Shown: one piece after another, positions 20,301-29,802 of the stretch
Position numbering within the stretch: position 1 is the first letter of the stretch
Layout: each line of letters begins with the position of its first letter
Assembly: GCA_022394755.1 (NCBI GenBank)
Contig: JAGFCA010000056.1
Span: 1 to 64,000, forward strand
DNA from: Candidatus Poribacteria bacterium
GTDB lineage: Bacteria > Poribacteria > WGA-4E > WGA-3G
Length of the DNA: 64,000 nucleotides
Direction: 5' to 3'
Made by a program: the position numbers and the translations under genes
The notes under the pieces: generated by a model
Database searches by the model: none
Seen by the model: only the letters and a program-made list of their open reading frames with translations
Told to the model about the DNA's origin: nothing

Positions 20301-23231
20301 ATGATCAACAATGATGTACAACTCATTCATCGCTGTATTGAAGGTGATGATTCTGCTTTTTCAGAAATTGTTGAAAAATACCAAAGGCAGGTTCACGCCC
20401 TTGTATGGAAGAAAATCGGGGATTTTCATTTTGCTGAAGAACTTACCCAGGATACGTTTCTGAGGGCATATCAGCAACTGAAAACTTTAAAAAAACCACA
20501 ATTATTTGCCGGTTGGTTGTATGTAATTGCTTCAAATCTGTGCAATACATGGTTACGTAATAAGAATATCCGATCCCAATTGCATGAGAAGATTGATAGC
20601 ACACAATATGAAGAATCAACTTATTCAAATTATGTTGCGTTAGAAAATAAACGCTCCTCGGCAGAAAACCAGCGACTTGTTGTCGAAAAACTGCTCGCGA
20701 AACTTAAGGAAAGTGAACGGACAGTCATGACGCTTCACTATTATGGTGATATGTCGTGTAAAGAGATAGGTGATTTTCTGGGGGTATCTGTAAATACTGT
20801 GAAGAGTCGACTTCACCGCGCTCAGCAGCGTTTTCAGAAGGATGAAGGAATCATTAGAGAAGCGTTAGAGAATTATCAGTTTTCACCAAGTCTCACAGAT
20901 ACGATAATGAAAGAGATCTCACGGACCAAACCGGTGGCACCAGTCGGGAGCAATCCGTTAATGCCTTGGGTAATGGTTACTTCTACTATAGCAGTGGTCT
21001 TGCTAATACTCGGTTTTGGAGGTAAGCAATTACTCACACTTTTTCATCATCCATATACATTTGATGATACTGCTGAAACTGCTGTTGAGATCATAGACTC
21101 ACCGATTATTGCTAATATTGAATCGAATCCAGTGATGCGCAAACAGATTGGTAACGTAAATGCACTGGATGAAAATAAAAAACTCATGCATCAACATAAC
21201 GATGTCTCAACACTTTCTTTAGAGGAACAAGCGGAGGAAACCATGGAAGAGAATACACAATGGCACTTACCAAAGGAAGCGAAAGCACGTTTAGGGAAGG
21301 GTAAAGTCAATGACATAAAATTCAGTCCAGATGGCAAACATTTAGTCGTTGGAACATCCATGGGTGTTTGGCTTTATGATGCAAATACTGGTGAAGAAAT
21401 TATCCTGTTTTCAGATGTCGGAGATGAGAACAACAGACTCGATAGAACATACATCAATATGCTGGTTTCTCCTACTGATGGGAACATCATTCCATGTGAC
21501 AGTTTGGAGGGGAATAGTGACAGATACACATTATTTCGCTTAAAAGAGGATAGTTTGAAATCTATTCTGCCGGATCTTCGTCGTCCTAATAATGTCCTGC
21601 AATTTCATGGAAGAAACATTAAACTGTCATACTCTGGATGGACGATGAATCTGCCGTGGCATTGGACACCTGGTATGTGGAATCTTGGTGATGATGAAAA
21701 TAAGTCTATTGTAGGAAACTTAAGCATCAATGATCATTCGGAGATGCAGATAGCAATTTCCCCAGACGATAGATTTCTTGCAGCTGCACTTAATGACCGG
21801 GCTTGGAAAAATAAATATATGATACCAGCACTCCAGGTGTGGGATAGAACCATTGGAAAGAGTGTATTTACAATAAAAGAATCGAAGCATAAAATAGAAA
21901 CAATAACATTTTCTCCAGATAGCAAAACACTTGCCTATTCTGAAAGTAACAATATAGTTAAAATATGGGATATTGGGAGTAATTCGCTCCAGTACATGTT
22001 TAAAGCTGGAGTTCCGTTCCAGATATTAACGTTCACACCAGATGGTAGTCATCTTATCAGTGGGAGTCTTGACGGAATAGTAAGATTCTGGAAAGTCCCA
22101 AGACGTGGAACACATTCTATCTACAAACGAGTCTTCAATAATGCTATTGTCAAGCGACCCAACAGAATGTTGATAGGTCATGCGGATAACTCGAAATTCA
22201 TTTCAATACACTCTTCACAAGATGGGAAGAAGATCGCAAGTGCGAATTATGATGGGACTATCCGTTTATGGGATACAGATTCAGGAAATCAACAATTTAC
22301 ACTTACACAGCACTTAGGTACGCAAACTGCATTGGCATTCAACTCTATGAACCAATCCAAACAACATGTTGTTACTAACAGAACACTAACCAGTATAGGT
22401 TTGAATAATTTCTATATTTTCGTTTCTGTTTGGAACATTGATACTGGAGACAGGATTTCTATTGATATGGTTGATAAAGATAACCATAAGAATTCAGAAG
22501 TTGCCATATCACCAGAAGGCAGTCTGTTTGTAACTAATGATTGGAATGCAGTTCGTCTATGGGATTCGGAATCAGGAGATTTCTTATGTGTTTTAGGAGA
22601 AAAGGAAAAGAGAGGTGGTTTTCAAGCTAAAGTGGTATTCTCACCGGATGGCAAACTCCTTGCTGTGAGTTCTCGTGAAGATAATACTATACAAATATGG
22701 GATGTTTCTAAACGACAAACTCTGTGTAAACTTGAAGGACATACGACGTATGTTTACAGTTTAGCATTTTCCCCTGATAACAAAACTGTTGTTAGTTCTG
22801 GTTGGACATATAAGGACAAGACAATTAGAATCTGGGATCCTATGACTGGTGCTGAGATTCAAACACTACAAGACCAAGGGAAGATTGCATTCCCACCAAA
22901 TAGTAATAATACATTTGCTGCAGGGAGACACATTTATTCACAAAATCCTGAAACGAATAGTTTTGAGGCTGTCATCAGACTGGAAGGTATAGGTTATAAT
23001 GATCCTCCAACATCGTTGACATTCTCTCCAGATGGATCAACTCTCGTCAGTGGAAGTCGGCATGGTTATATTGAATTACGAAGTGCAACAACTGGGAAAA
23101 TTAATGCGACTCTCAATGGACATACGAGTTGGATATCAGATTTGGTATTTTCACCTGATGGCAAAACACTTGTTAGTACAGGAGAAGATGGAACAATCCT
23201 TGTGTGGAATTGGGATGAGGTTATTAATTAA
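20301..23231 (+). CDS. ECF sigma factor fused to membrane segment and WD40 propeller (intact)
   Basis: The 976-residue product starts with an ECF sigma factor: region 2 (about 15-88, with ALVWKKIGDFHFAEELTQDTF and AGWLYVIASNLCNTWLR) and region 4 (about 128-178, with MSCKEIGDFLGVSVNTVKSRLHRAQQ as helix-turn-helix). One membrane segment follows (about 222-241, VMVTSTIAVVLLILGF), then an acidic linker. From about 310 to the end come many WD40 units of the form FSPDGKxLVSGSxDGTIRLWD. Inferred arrangement: cytoplasmic sigma, external propeller, so the propeller may act as built-in sensor or anti-sigma. It is the intact member of three tandem paralogues. Confidence 0.93.
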   Translation: MINNDVQLIHRCIEGDDSAFSEIVEKYQRQVHALVWKKIGDFHFAEELTQDTFLRAYQQLKTLKKPQLFAGWLYVIASNLCNTWLRNKNIRSQLHEKIDSTQYEESTYSNYVALENKRSSAENQRLVVEKLLAKLKESERTVMTLHYYGDMSCKEIGDFLGVSVNTVKSRLHRAQQRFQKDEGIIREALENYQFSPSLTDTIMKEISRTKPVAPVGSNPLMPWVMVTSTIAVVLLILGFGGKQLLTLFHHPYTFDDTAETAVEIIDSPIIANIESNPVMRKQIGNVNALDENKKLMHQHNDVSTLSLEEQAEETMEENTQWHLPKEAKARLGKGKVNDIKFSPDGKHLVVGTSMGVWLYDANTGEEIILFSDVGDENNRLDRTYINMLVSPTDGNIIPCDSLEGNSDRYTLFRLKEDSLKSILPDLRRPNNVLQFHGRNIKLSYSGWTMNLPWHWTPGMWNLGDDENKSIVGNLSINDHSEMQIAISPDDRFLAAALNDRAWKNKYMIPALQVWDRTIGKSVFTIKESKHKIETITFSPDSKTLAYSESNNIVKIWDIGSNSLQYMFKAGVPFQILTFTPDGSHLISGSLDGIVRFWKVPRRGTHSIYKRVFNNAIVKRPNRMLIGHADNSKFISIHSSQDGKKIASANYDGTIRLWDTDSGNQQFTLTQHLGTQTALAFNSMNQSKQHVVTNRTLTSIGLNNFYIFVSVWNIDTGDRISIDMVDKDNHKNSEVAISPEGSLFVTNDWNAVRLWDSESGDFLCVLGEKEKRGGFQAKVVFSPDGKLLAVSSREDNTIQIWDVSKRQTLCKLEGHTTYVYSLAFSPDNKTVVSSGWTYKDKTIRIWDPMTGAEIQTLQDQGKIAFPPNSNNTFAAGRHIYSQNPETNSFEAVIRLEGIGYNDPPTSLTFSPDGSTLVSGSRHGYIELRSATTGKINATLNGHTSWISDLVFSPDGKTLVSTGEDGTILVWNWDEVIN

Positions 23232-23401
23232 AGGGAAAACTCAAAAATAGTCCTTTACCCTTTAACCAATTTAGCAGTGTATATACAGTTTATGAACATA
23301 CTCAAACGTATAAGGACACTTCTTATACCCACCTTTATATACTTCAATTAGTATGTGAATATATGCAAATACCACATTTATGTTAAATCTGAACCATAAT
23401 T

Positions 23402-23442
23402 CAGAATTCTGCACCCATTTCTCCTATTCATAGCGTCACTAT
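23402..23442 (+). promoter_or_regulatory. ECF-type promoter of sigma-WD40 gene 2
   Basis: CAGAATTCTGCACCC (23402-23416), 18 bp, GTCACTAT (23435-23442), followed by CGGAGGGA and the ATG at 23464. Same layout as before genes 1 and 3. Confidence 0.75.
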
Positions 23443-23463
23443 AGGGTAAATCGGAGGGAATCT

Positions 23464-25122
23464 ATGAATAGCAACGATGTAAAATTAATAAACAGTAGCA
23501 TTGATGGTGATGATACTGCCTTTACGGAACTTGTGAAGAAATACCAAAAACAGGTTCATGCTCTGGTGTGGCGAAAGATTGGAGATTTTCATATTGCAGA
23601 AGAGATTACACAAGATACATTTCTATATGCATACCAAAAACTAACAACTCTGAAAAAGCCTCAACAGTTTACGAGTTGGCTCTATGTGATAGCAACAAAC
23701 CTTTGCAGTTCTTGGTTACGAAAACAGCATTTACGTAAGCAATTGCTACAGGATAAAGACACTATACATCGTGAAAAATCGACTTATTCTGAGTACGTAC
23801 GTGAAGAGAATGAAAGGATTACCGCACAAACACAGCAAGAGGTAGTGCAAAAGTTACTCGCGAAACTTAATGAAAGTGAACGAACAGTGGTTACACTCCA
23901 CTATTTTGGTGATATGTCGTGTAAAGAGATTGGTGCGTTTTTAGGTGTTTCGGCAAATACAGTTAAAAGTCGACTTCGTCGTGCACAGCAGCGTTTACAG
24001 AAAGAAGAATGGATCATTATGGAGGCATTAGATAATTTTCAAATATCTCCGATTCTTACTGAGAATATCATGAGTGAGATTTCTCGTACTAAAGTTTCAA
24101 CTCCGAACAGTGGTAAACCCTTAATTCCATGGGCATTTGTTGCCTCTACGATAGCAGTTGTTTTACTCATACTCGGTTTTGGTAACCATCGCAATTTAGC
24201 GCATGTGCGACAACCGTATAGTTTAGATGCTACTGCAGAGATGTCGGTTGAAATTGTTGACACTCCTATAGTTGCAGACTTAGAATCTAAGACTGTTATC
24301 CAGTCTCAAGTTAGGAGTGTCAATGTCCAGAATGAAAACAATAATCCTAAACAGCAACCTGATGTTGCTGCAGTAATTGCAGAGACGCAGACAGATGAAA
24401 TATCAGAAGATTATACAAAGTGGGAATTACCGAAATCAGCGAAAGCGCGTTTAGGTAAGGGTGGAATTAATGTCATGCAGTTTTCACCAGATGGTACGCT
24501 ACTCGCTATAGGTAGTAGTATTGGTGTGTGGCTTTACGATGTGAAAACAGGTAAAGAAATATCTATCTTTCCAGGTTCATGTCAATCCCTTGCTTTTTCA
24601 CCAGATGGACGTTTTCTTGCTAATGGTGGTGGTGGGGTTAGTGGACAGGAACTTCAGTTATGGGATCTTGGGACAGCTAAGAAAATAGTCCTTACAGGTT
24701 TACTTTCTCCTGCTTCAGAATTATATATCTCTAAAGATGGTAAAACTCTTATTAGTTTAGGGAACAATGGTGATACAATTGGCAGATTAGATATGGCAAC
24801 CAAAGAGAGAAATGTAGATAAAATTAAAGGACGGTGGAAGAAACATCGGATTAAATATGGAATAGAACCATACGATCTTACAAATGATCTATTTGCAATA
24901 GGAATGATAGATGGAAATATTGAACTATGGGACACAAATTTAGGTATAAAATTATCTACCCTCAATGGACATTGGGGGGAACATGTCTTAGACTTGGAAT
25001 TTTCACCTGATGGAGCAATGCGGCAAGTGGGAGCAAAGATAGAACAGTACGATTATGGAATACTGTTACAAATGATGAAATATTTATACTTCAAAAACAC
25101 ACCGGTTGGACTACTGTATTAG
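23464..25122 (+). CDS. Sigma-WD40 gene 2, 5' part (ends early at a frameshift)
   Basis: This part encodes the sigma factor (regions 2 and 4), the membrane segment (WAFVASTIAVVLLILGFG, about 223-240) and the first WD40 units. At 25019-25023 the sequence GCAATGCGGCAAGTGGG lacks one base relative to GCAATGCTCGCAAGTGGG at 25141-25158. Reading from 25023 in another frame restores ASGSKDRTVRLWNT and leads straight into the next propeller unit. The last 30 or so codons here are therefore out of frame. The gene is either a recent pseudogene, a sequencing error, or, less likely, uses frameshifting. The sigma half is complete and could still be made. Confidence 0.85.
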   Translation: MNSNDVKLINSSIDGDDTAFTELVKKYQKQVHALVWRKIGDFHIAEEITQDTFLYAYQKLTTLKKPQQFTSWLYVIATNLCSSWLRKQHLRKQLLQDKDTIHREKSTYSEYVREENERITAQTQQEVVQKLLAKLNESERTVVTLHYFGDMSCKEIGAFLGVSANTVKSRLRRAQQRLQKEEWIIMEALDNFQISPILTENIMSEISRTKVSTPNSGKPLIPWAFVASTIAVVLLILGFGNHRNLAHVRQPYSLDATAEMSVEIVDTPIVADLESKTVIQSQVRSVNVQNENNNPKQQPDVAAVIAETQTDEISEDYTKWELPKSAKARLGKGGINVMQFSPDGTLLAIGSSIGVWLYDVKTGKEISIFPGSCQSLAFSPDGRFLANGGGGVSGQELQLWDLGTAKKIVLTGLLSPASELYISKDGKTLISLGNNGDTIGRLDMATKERNVDKIKGRWKKHRIKYGIEPYDLTNDLFAIGMIDGNIELWDTNLGIKLSTLNGHWGEHVLDLEFSPDGAMRQVGAKIEQYDYGILLQMMKYLYFKNTPVGLLY

Positions 25123-25142
25123 CATTTTCACCTGATGGGACA

Positions 25143-26294
25143 ATGCTCGCAAGTGGGAGTACGGATAAAACGGTACAATTGTGGAATACTGACACCGGAA
25201 AATTGTTGGCAACACTCAACGGACATATTAATGGTGTCACTACATTAACTTTTTCACCAACAAGTAATACACTTGTCAGTGGGAGTACAGACGGCACTAT
25301 CAAATTCTGGAATACTAACACTGGAACCCTTCAATCCTCTCATATCACTGGACACACGAAGTGGAACAAAGCCCTGGTATTAAGTAAGGACATTTCTACA
25401 CTTGCGAGTGTTGCATTTAATGGAATAATTACCTTTTGGGATTTAAATACGTTCCAACAAAATGCTGTCCAGATGAAAGGACATCAAGATTTGTTACCAG
25501 CCCTAGCGTTTTCACCTGATGGAGGAAAACTTGTCAGTATTGGTTCAAGAAGTAAAATGGTTTTCGATCCAGGATTTGGTAGGAGGCATACTGCATCAGT
25601 ACATGAAAATGAGTTAATTCGTTTGACTGATACCAGTACAGGCAACGAGTTGATGAGTATAGAAGATTCAATTGGTGTGGTTTCAGAATTGACTTTTTCA
25701 CCTGATGGAAAAATGGTAGCAATCGGAGGTTACGATAATAGAATTCGTTTATGGGATACGGAGATTGACACGTTTTTTGATATTACTCTTTCAGATGAGA
25801 AAATAGAAGTTGAAACTTTGATGTTTTCACGGGATGGTAATAAACTGGTGATTGGAACCAGAACAGGAAAAGTACAGATGTTGAATTTAGAAATTGGAGT
25901 TGAGTCATCTATTTTTGCTCAATATAATTCTGCGATTGAAGCAGTAACTTTTTCATCTAATAGTTCTCTACTTGCCGTGGCAAGTAGAGAACTTGTGCAC
26001 ATACTGGGAAGTAATAAACTGAACCGTCTTAAGGAAATTCCCAATGGTGCCTTATCGTTAGCGTTTTCTCCAGATAACGCTGTACTTGTTGCAGGACTTG
26101 CGAACGGTCAAATTGATCTATGGCATGTTGAATCTGGCGATAGCCTCTCTATACTTCACGGACATACGGGACTGATAGAGTCATTGGTATTTTCACCTGA
26201 TGGTAAAACACTCGTTAGCACAGGAGAAGATGGCACAATCCTTGTGTGGGATTGGGATGAAGTCCTCAAAAAAATCGGATCGGTAAAAGAATAA
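25143..26294 (+). pseudogene. Sigma-WD40 gene 2, 3' part (WD40 propeller, out of frame)
   Basis: Continuation of the 23464 gene in a different frame; homologous coding actually runs back to 25023. It contains repeated FSPDGTMLASGSTDKTVQLWNT-type units and the family C-terminal ending SPDGKTLVSTGEDGTILVWDWDEV, nearly identical to gene 1. No ribosome site supports an independent start at the ATG 25143. If expressed alone it would be a propeller without signal peptide. Confidence 0.85.
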
Positions 26295-26357
26295 AAAATC
26301 ATAGGCAGTCAGAACTCCACCGTTAAAACAGTTGAATATTGTCACCTCACATAAAAC

Positions 26358-26388
26358 TGGCAGTGTAAGAAATAGGTTTTCACTGCCA
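26358..26388 (+). terminator. Possible terminator of sigma-WD40 gene 2
   Basis: Perfect 8-bp stem TGGCAGTG/CACTGCCA with a 15-nt loop, 64 bp after the gene 2 stop. No U-run follows. Confidence 0.4.
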
Positions 26389-26433
26389 TTCAACTTCCGC
26401 TTTGTGGTCCTTCAAGGGTTCACTCGTAACCTA

Positions 26434-26550
26434 ATACCATTTTCATTTAAATAGTTTACATTACGATCACTCTTATCAGTCCCTCCTGACAAGGGGGATT
26501 TAGGGGGTTTCTTCAATTACTAATGAGTAATTATCATTTAAAAATGGTAT
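26434..26550. repeat. 117-bp inverted-repeat element (MITE candidate)
   Basis: The ends are ATACCATTTTCATTTAAAT (26434-26452) and ATTTAAAAATGGTAT (26536-26550), inverted copies with a small gap. The interior carries GGGGGATTTAGGGGG, the inverted form of a motif at 1329-1346. No coding capacity. Confidence 0.5.
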
Positions 26551-26734
26551 AACTTTACTTAAATTTAGATTAAGAACCTCCCGTGAAATCTAATTCTTTT
26601 GTAGAATTCCTCCCAGAACCCAAATTCATGGTATAATTCTACTAACAGAAGAATATAATCCATTATAATTTCCTTTAGATTTCCTATTTACCAATAATTC
26701 TCTAACTTTCTTATCTAAATACACTTTCATATTA

Positions 26735-26775
26735 CAGAATTATGCACCCGTTGCACTCCCAAGTTGCGTCACAAT
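26735..26775 (+). promoter_or_regulatory. ECF-type promoter of sigma-WD40 gene 3
   Basis: CAGAATTATGCACCC (26735-26749), 18 bp, GTCACAAT (26768-26775). A second, imperfect -35-like copy, CAGAATGATGCAACC, follows at 26785-26799 without a matching -10. GAGGTG lies just before the ATG at 26819. Confidence 0.75.
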
Positions 26776-26818
26776 TTATAAAACCAGAATGATGCAACCA
26801 TTTTTTTGAGGTGTCTAA

Positions 26819-27373
26819 ATGAAGAACGACGATGTTAATCTTATTCAACGCGTCCTTGCAGGTGATGATGATGCTTTTTCCGCGCTTGTGAGAAAATACC
26901 AAAAACAGGTTCACGCACTTGCATGGCGGAAAATCGGTGATTTCCATATTGCAGAAGAGATTACGCAGGATACATTCTGGAAGGCATACAAGAGATTAGC
27001 GACCCTGAAGGAGCCTCAACGTTTCGTAAGTTGGCTTTATGTGATTACATCGAACAGCTGCAGTTCATGGCTGCGAAAAAAGCGATTGCACACACAATCA
27101 TTGGATCATCTGGAGCACGTAGACAAGAAGCAGTTAGAAGAAACAGCGTACTCCGAATATGTTGTTCAAGAAAACGAGCGAATGTCTGGACAAGCAAAAC
27201 ACGATGTTGTCAAAAAACTGCTCGCGAAACTCAAGGAAAGTGAAAGGACTATCATGACGTTGCATTACTTCGGAGAGATGTCGTGTAAAGAGATTGGTGC
27301 GTTTTTAGGTGTTTCTGCCAATACTGTTAAAAGTCGACTTCACCGTGCGCAACAGCGTTTACAGAAAGAATAG
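26819..27373 (+). CDS. Sigma-WD40 gene 3, sigma part (cut by in-frame TAG)
   Basis: The 184-residue product is a complete ECF sigma factor: region 2 with WRKIGDFHIAEEITQDTFWKAYKR and region 4 with MSCKEIGAFLGVSANTVKSRLHRAQQ. It ends at TAG 27371-27373. In genes 1 and 2 the matching codon encodes Glu, and reading continues in the same frame after the TAG (SVIREALDNFQISP), so this looks like a single GAG/GAA-to-TAG-type change. The outcome would be a free sigma factor lacking the membrane anchor and propeller, still behind its own ECF-type promoter. Readthrough cannot be excluded. Confidence 0.88.
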   Translation: MKNDDVNLIQRVLAGDDDAFSALVRKYQKQVHALAWRKIGDFHIAEEITQDTFWKAYKRLATLKEPQRFVSWLYVITSNSCSSWLRKKRLHTQSLDHLEHVDKKQLEETAYSEYVVQENERMSGQAKHDVVKKLLAKLKESERTIMTLHYFGEMSCKEIGAFLGVSANTVKSRLHRAQQRLQKE

Positions 27374-27433
27374 TCTGTCATAAGAGAAGCATTAGATAAT
27401 TTTCAAATATCCCCGAATCTAACAGAATCCATC

Positions 27434-29788
27434 ATGGGTGAGATCTCCCGTATTAAATCTGCTGCACCTTCCAGTACAAAACCTTTAGTTCCGTGGGGAG
27501 TTGTTGCTTCCACGTTTATAGTTGTGTTACTTATGTTCGGTTTTGGAAACCATCAATACTTGCCGCGTTTTCAGAAACCATATAGTTTAGATGCAAATGC
27601 AGAGATGTCTATTGAGATCGTTGACATTCCAATAGTCGCAAACTTAGAATCTAAGTTGGGTATACAGTCTCAAGTTAGAAATGTCAAGACACAGGATAAA
27701 GACAATAACTCTGACATGCAAATTAATGATGTCACCCCAGCAATTGCAGAGACACAAACAGATGAAATATCAGAAGATTATACTAAGTGGGAATTGCCGA
27801 AAGCGGCTAAAGCACGTTTAGGAAAAGGTGCAGTTGATGTCATGCAGTTTTCACCGGATGGTAAGCTACTCGCTATAGGTAGTAGTATTGGTGTGTGGCT
27901 TTACGATGTGAAAACAGGCAAAGAAATATCTATCTTTCCAGGTTCATGTCAATCCCTTGCTTTTTCACCAGATGGACGTTTTCTTGCTAATGGTGGCGGT
28001 GGAGATGTTGGAGGAAGTGGTAGATATCATGGAGAGGAAGTCCAGTTGTGGGAAGTTTCTACTGGTAAGCGAGTACCAATTGCAAAAAGTCCTTCTCCTG
28101 CTATAGCATTGCTGTTTTCTGAAGATGGTAAGACGCTAATAAGTTTAGGGGATTGGGGAGATACAATCAGCGTCTTTAATATTGAAACAGGAGAGCTGAA
28201 TCAAAGAACTTTCAGAGAGCGTCCAAAGGATAGAGCTTATGCTGAATCCTATGCACTTATACATAATAAATTAGCAATTGGAGGAGTATCAGGTAAGGTT
28301 CAATTATGGGACCCGATATCTGGTAATAAACTACCAATCCACAGAGAACATTCTGATGGTGTTGAACAAGGGAATGTTCTGGGAGAAACATCTTTTGAGA
28401 TGGGAAGAGACGAACAGATCTTAGGATTAGCAGTCTCCCCTGATGGATCTCAAATTGCTATTGGGAGCGAAAATGGAACAGTACTGTTGTGGGATACTGC
28501 TGAAAAAAATAAATCGATAATCCTCAGAGAACACACAGATAAGGGAAACCCATTAGACATTTTATTTCAGGGTATTCGAAGTTTAGCATTTTCTCCCAAC
28601 GGGAAAATGTTAGCAAGTGAAGATACAAACAATACTGTAAAGTTGTGGGATACAGATACTGGTACACTACTCGCTACACTTACTGGACATATTGATCAGA
28701 TAATGGCACTAACTTTTTCACCTGAAGGTAACACGCTTGCAAGTGCATCTACAGATGGAACAGTTCGGTTTTGGGATACTGAAACAAATAAACCATTACC
28801 AATACACATCTCCGAACACATACCTACACAAAGAGGAATGGCGATTATAGAGGATAATAATACCCTTGCCAGTGTAGCATATAATGGTATTTTTACATTT
28901 TGGGATCTTAAGACACAACGGAAAATTGGCCAACAAACTGAATGGCATTCTGATTTTTTATGGAGCGCAGCCTTTTCGTCTGATGGGACAAAACTTGCAA
29001 TACCTCAACAGCAACTGATTCACTTAACTGATGTCCGTACAGGTCGTGAAATAGAACAATTGAAGGTAACAGAGGATAGGATTGGTTCTGCAATGTCAGT
29101 TTCACCCGATGGGAAGACAGTAGCATTTGATAGTTCAACAGAAATCTGTTTGTGGAATATAGATACGGGCGAAATTCTTAACATACCTCTTAATATGCCT
29201 CTAATCATGCCTCTTAAAGATAGGGCTGTGCCTACAGTCGCTATCCAGACTACAATCACTTCTATGATATTCTCACAGGATGGAAAAAAGCTTGTCAGTG
29301 GTGACTCACAAGGGAACGTTCAAATATGGGATGCGAAAACTGGGGATGAATTGGCCAACTTCTTAACAGGAGATGAAATAGAGGAACCAATGGATAATGG
29401 AATTCATTCTATGTTTTTTTCAAAAAAACGAATCACGGCGTTGGCATTCTCTGCAGATGCGGCTCTGCTGGCCGTAGGAACATATGGACAGATTCAGGTG
29501 TACAGAACCGAAAAGAAAACACAGATTATGGAAATGTCCAATATACCCTGCAATGCCTTAGTGTTTGCACCAGATGAAACTGTGCTTGTTGTAGGTCTTG
29601 CATCTGGTGGAATTCAGTTATTGGATATTTCCACTGGGGAAACACTCGCTACACTTGATGGACACACGGCACCTATTGTGCAGTTATTATTTTCGTCAGA
29701 TGGCAAAACACTTGTGAGTACAGGATATGATGGTACAATCCTTGTGTGGGATTGGGATAAAGTTCTTAAAAAGAAACAAAAAGTGTAA
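27434..29788 (+). pseudogene. Sigma-WD40 gene 3, membrane and WD40 part after the TAG
   Basis: Same frame as the sigma part; coding similarity runs from 27374. The 784 residues from the first ATG contain the membrane segment (PWGVVASTFIVVLLMFGFG, about 18-36), the linker with the conserved KWELPKAAKARLGKG, and about ten WD40 units, ending SSDGKTLVSTGYDGTILVWDWDKV. No ribosome site favours independent translation. Positions 27865-27996 match gene 2 at 24498-24629 with a single difference, against much lower similarity around them, suggesting recent gene conversion. The gene converges on panB with a 14-bp gap. Confidence 0.85.
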
Positions 29789-29802
29789 AATAAATACTGA
29801 CA

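Larger units (their letters stand above)
26295..26734. other. Intergenic region between sigma-WD40 genes 2 and 3
   Basis: No gene is visible. It holds a hairpin (TGGCAGTG 26358-26365 with CACTGCCA 26381-26388) that may end gene 2 transcription, and a 117-bp inverted-repeat element at 26434-26550. The rest is AT-rich without recognisable structure. Confidence 0.6.

Noticed and set aside
26784..26800. Second ECF promoter before sigma-WD40 gene 3
   Set aside because: CAGAATGATGCAACC resembles the -35 box, but no GTC -10 box lies 18 bp downstream.
27371..27373. Pyrrolysine or programmed readthrough at the TAG in sigma-WD40 gene 3
   Set aside because: No sign of the needed genes or context; two of three paralogues are damaged, so decay is more likely.
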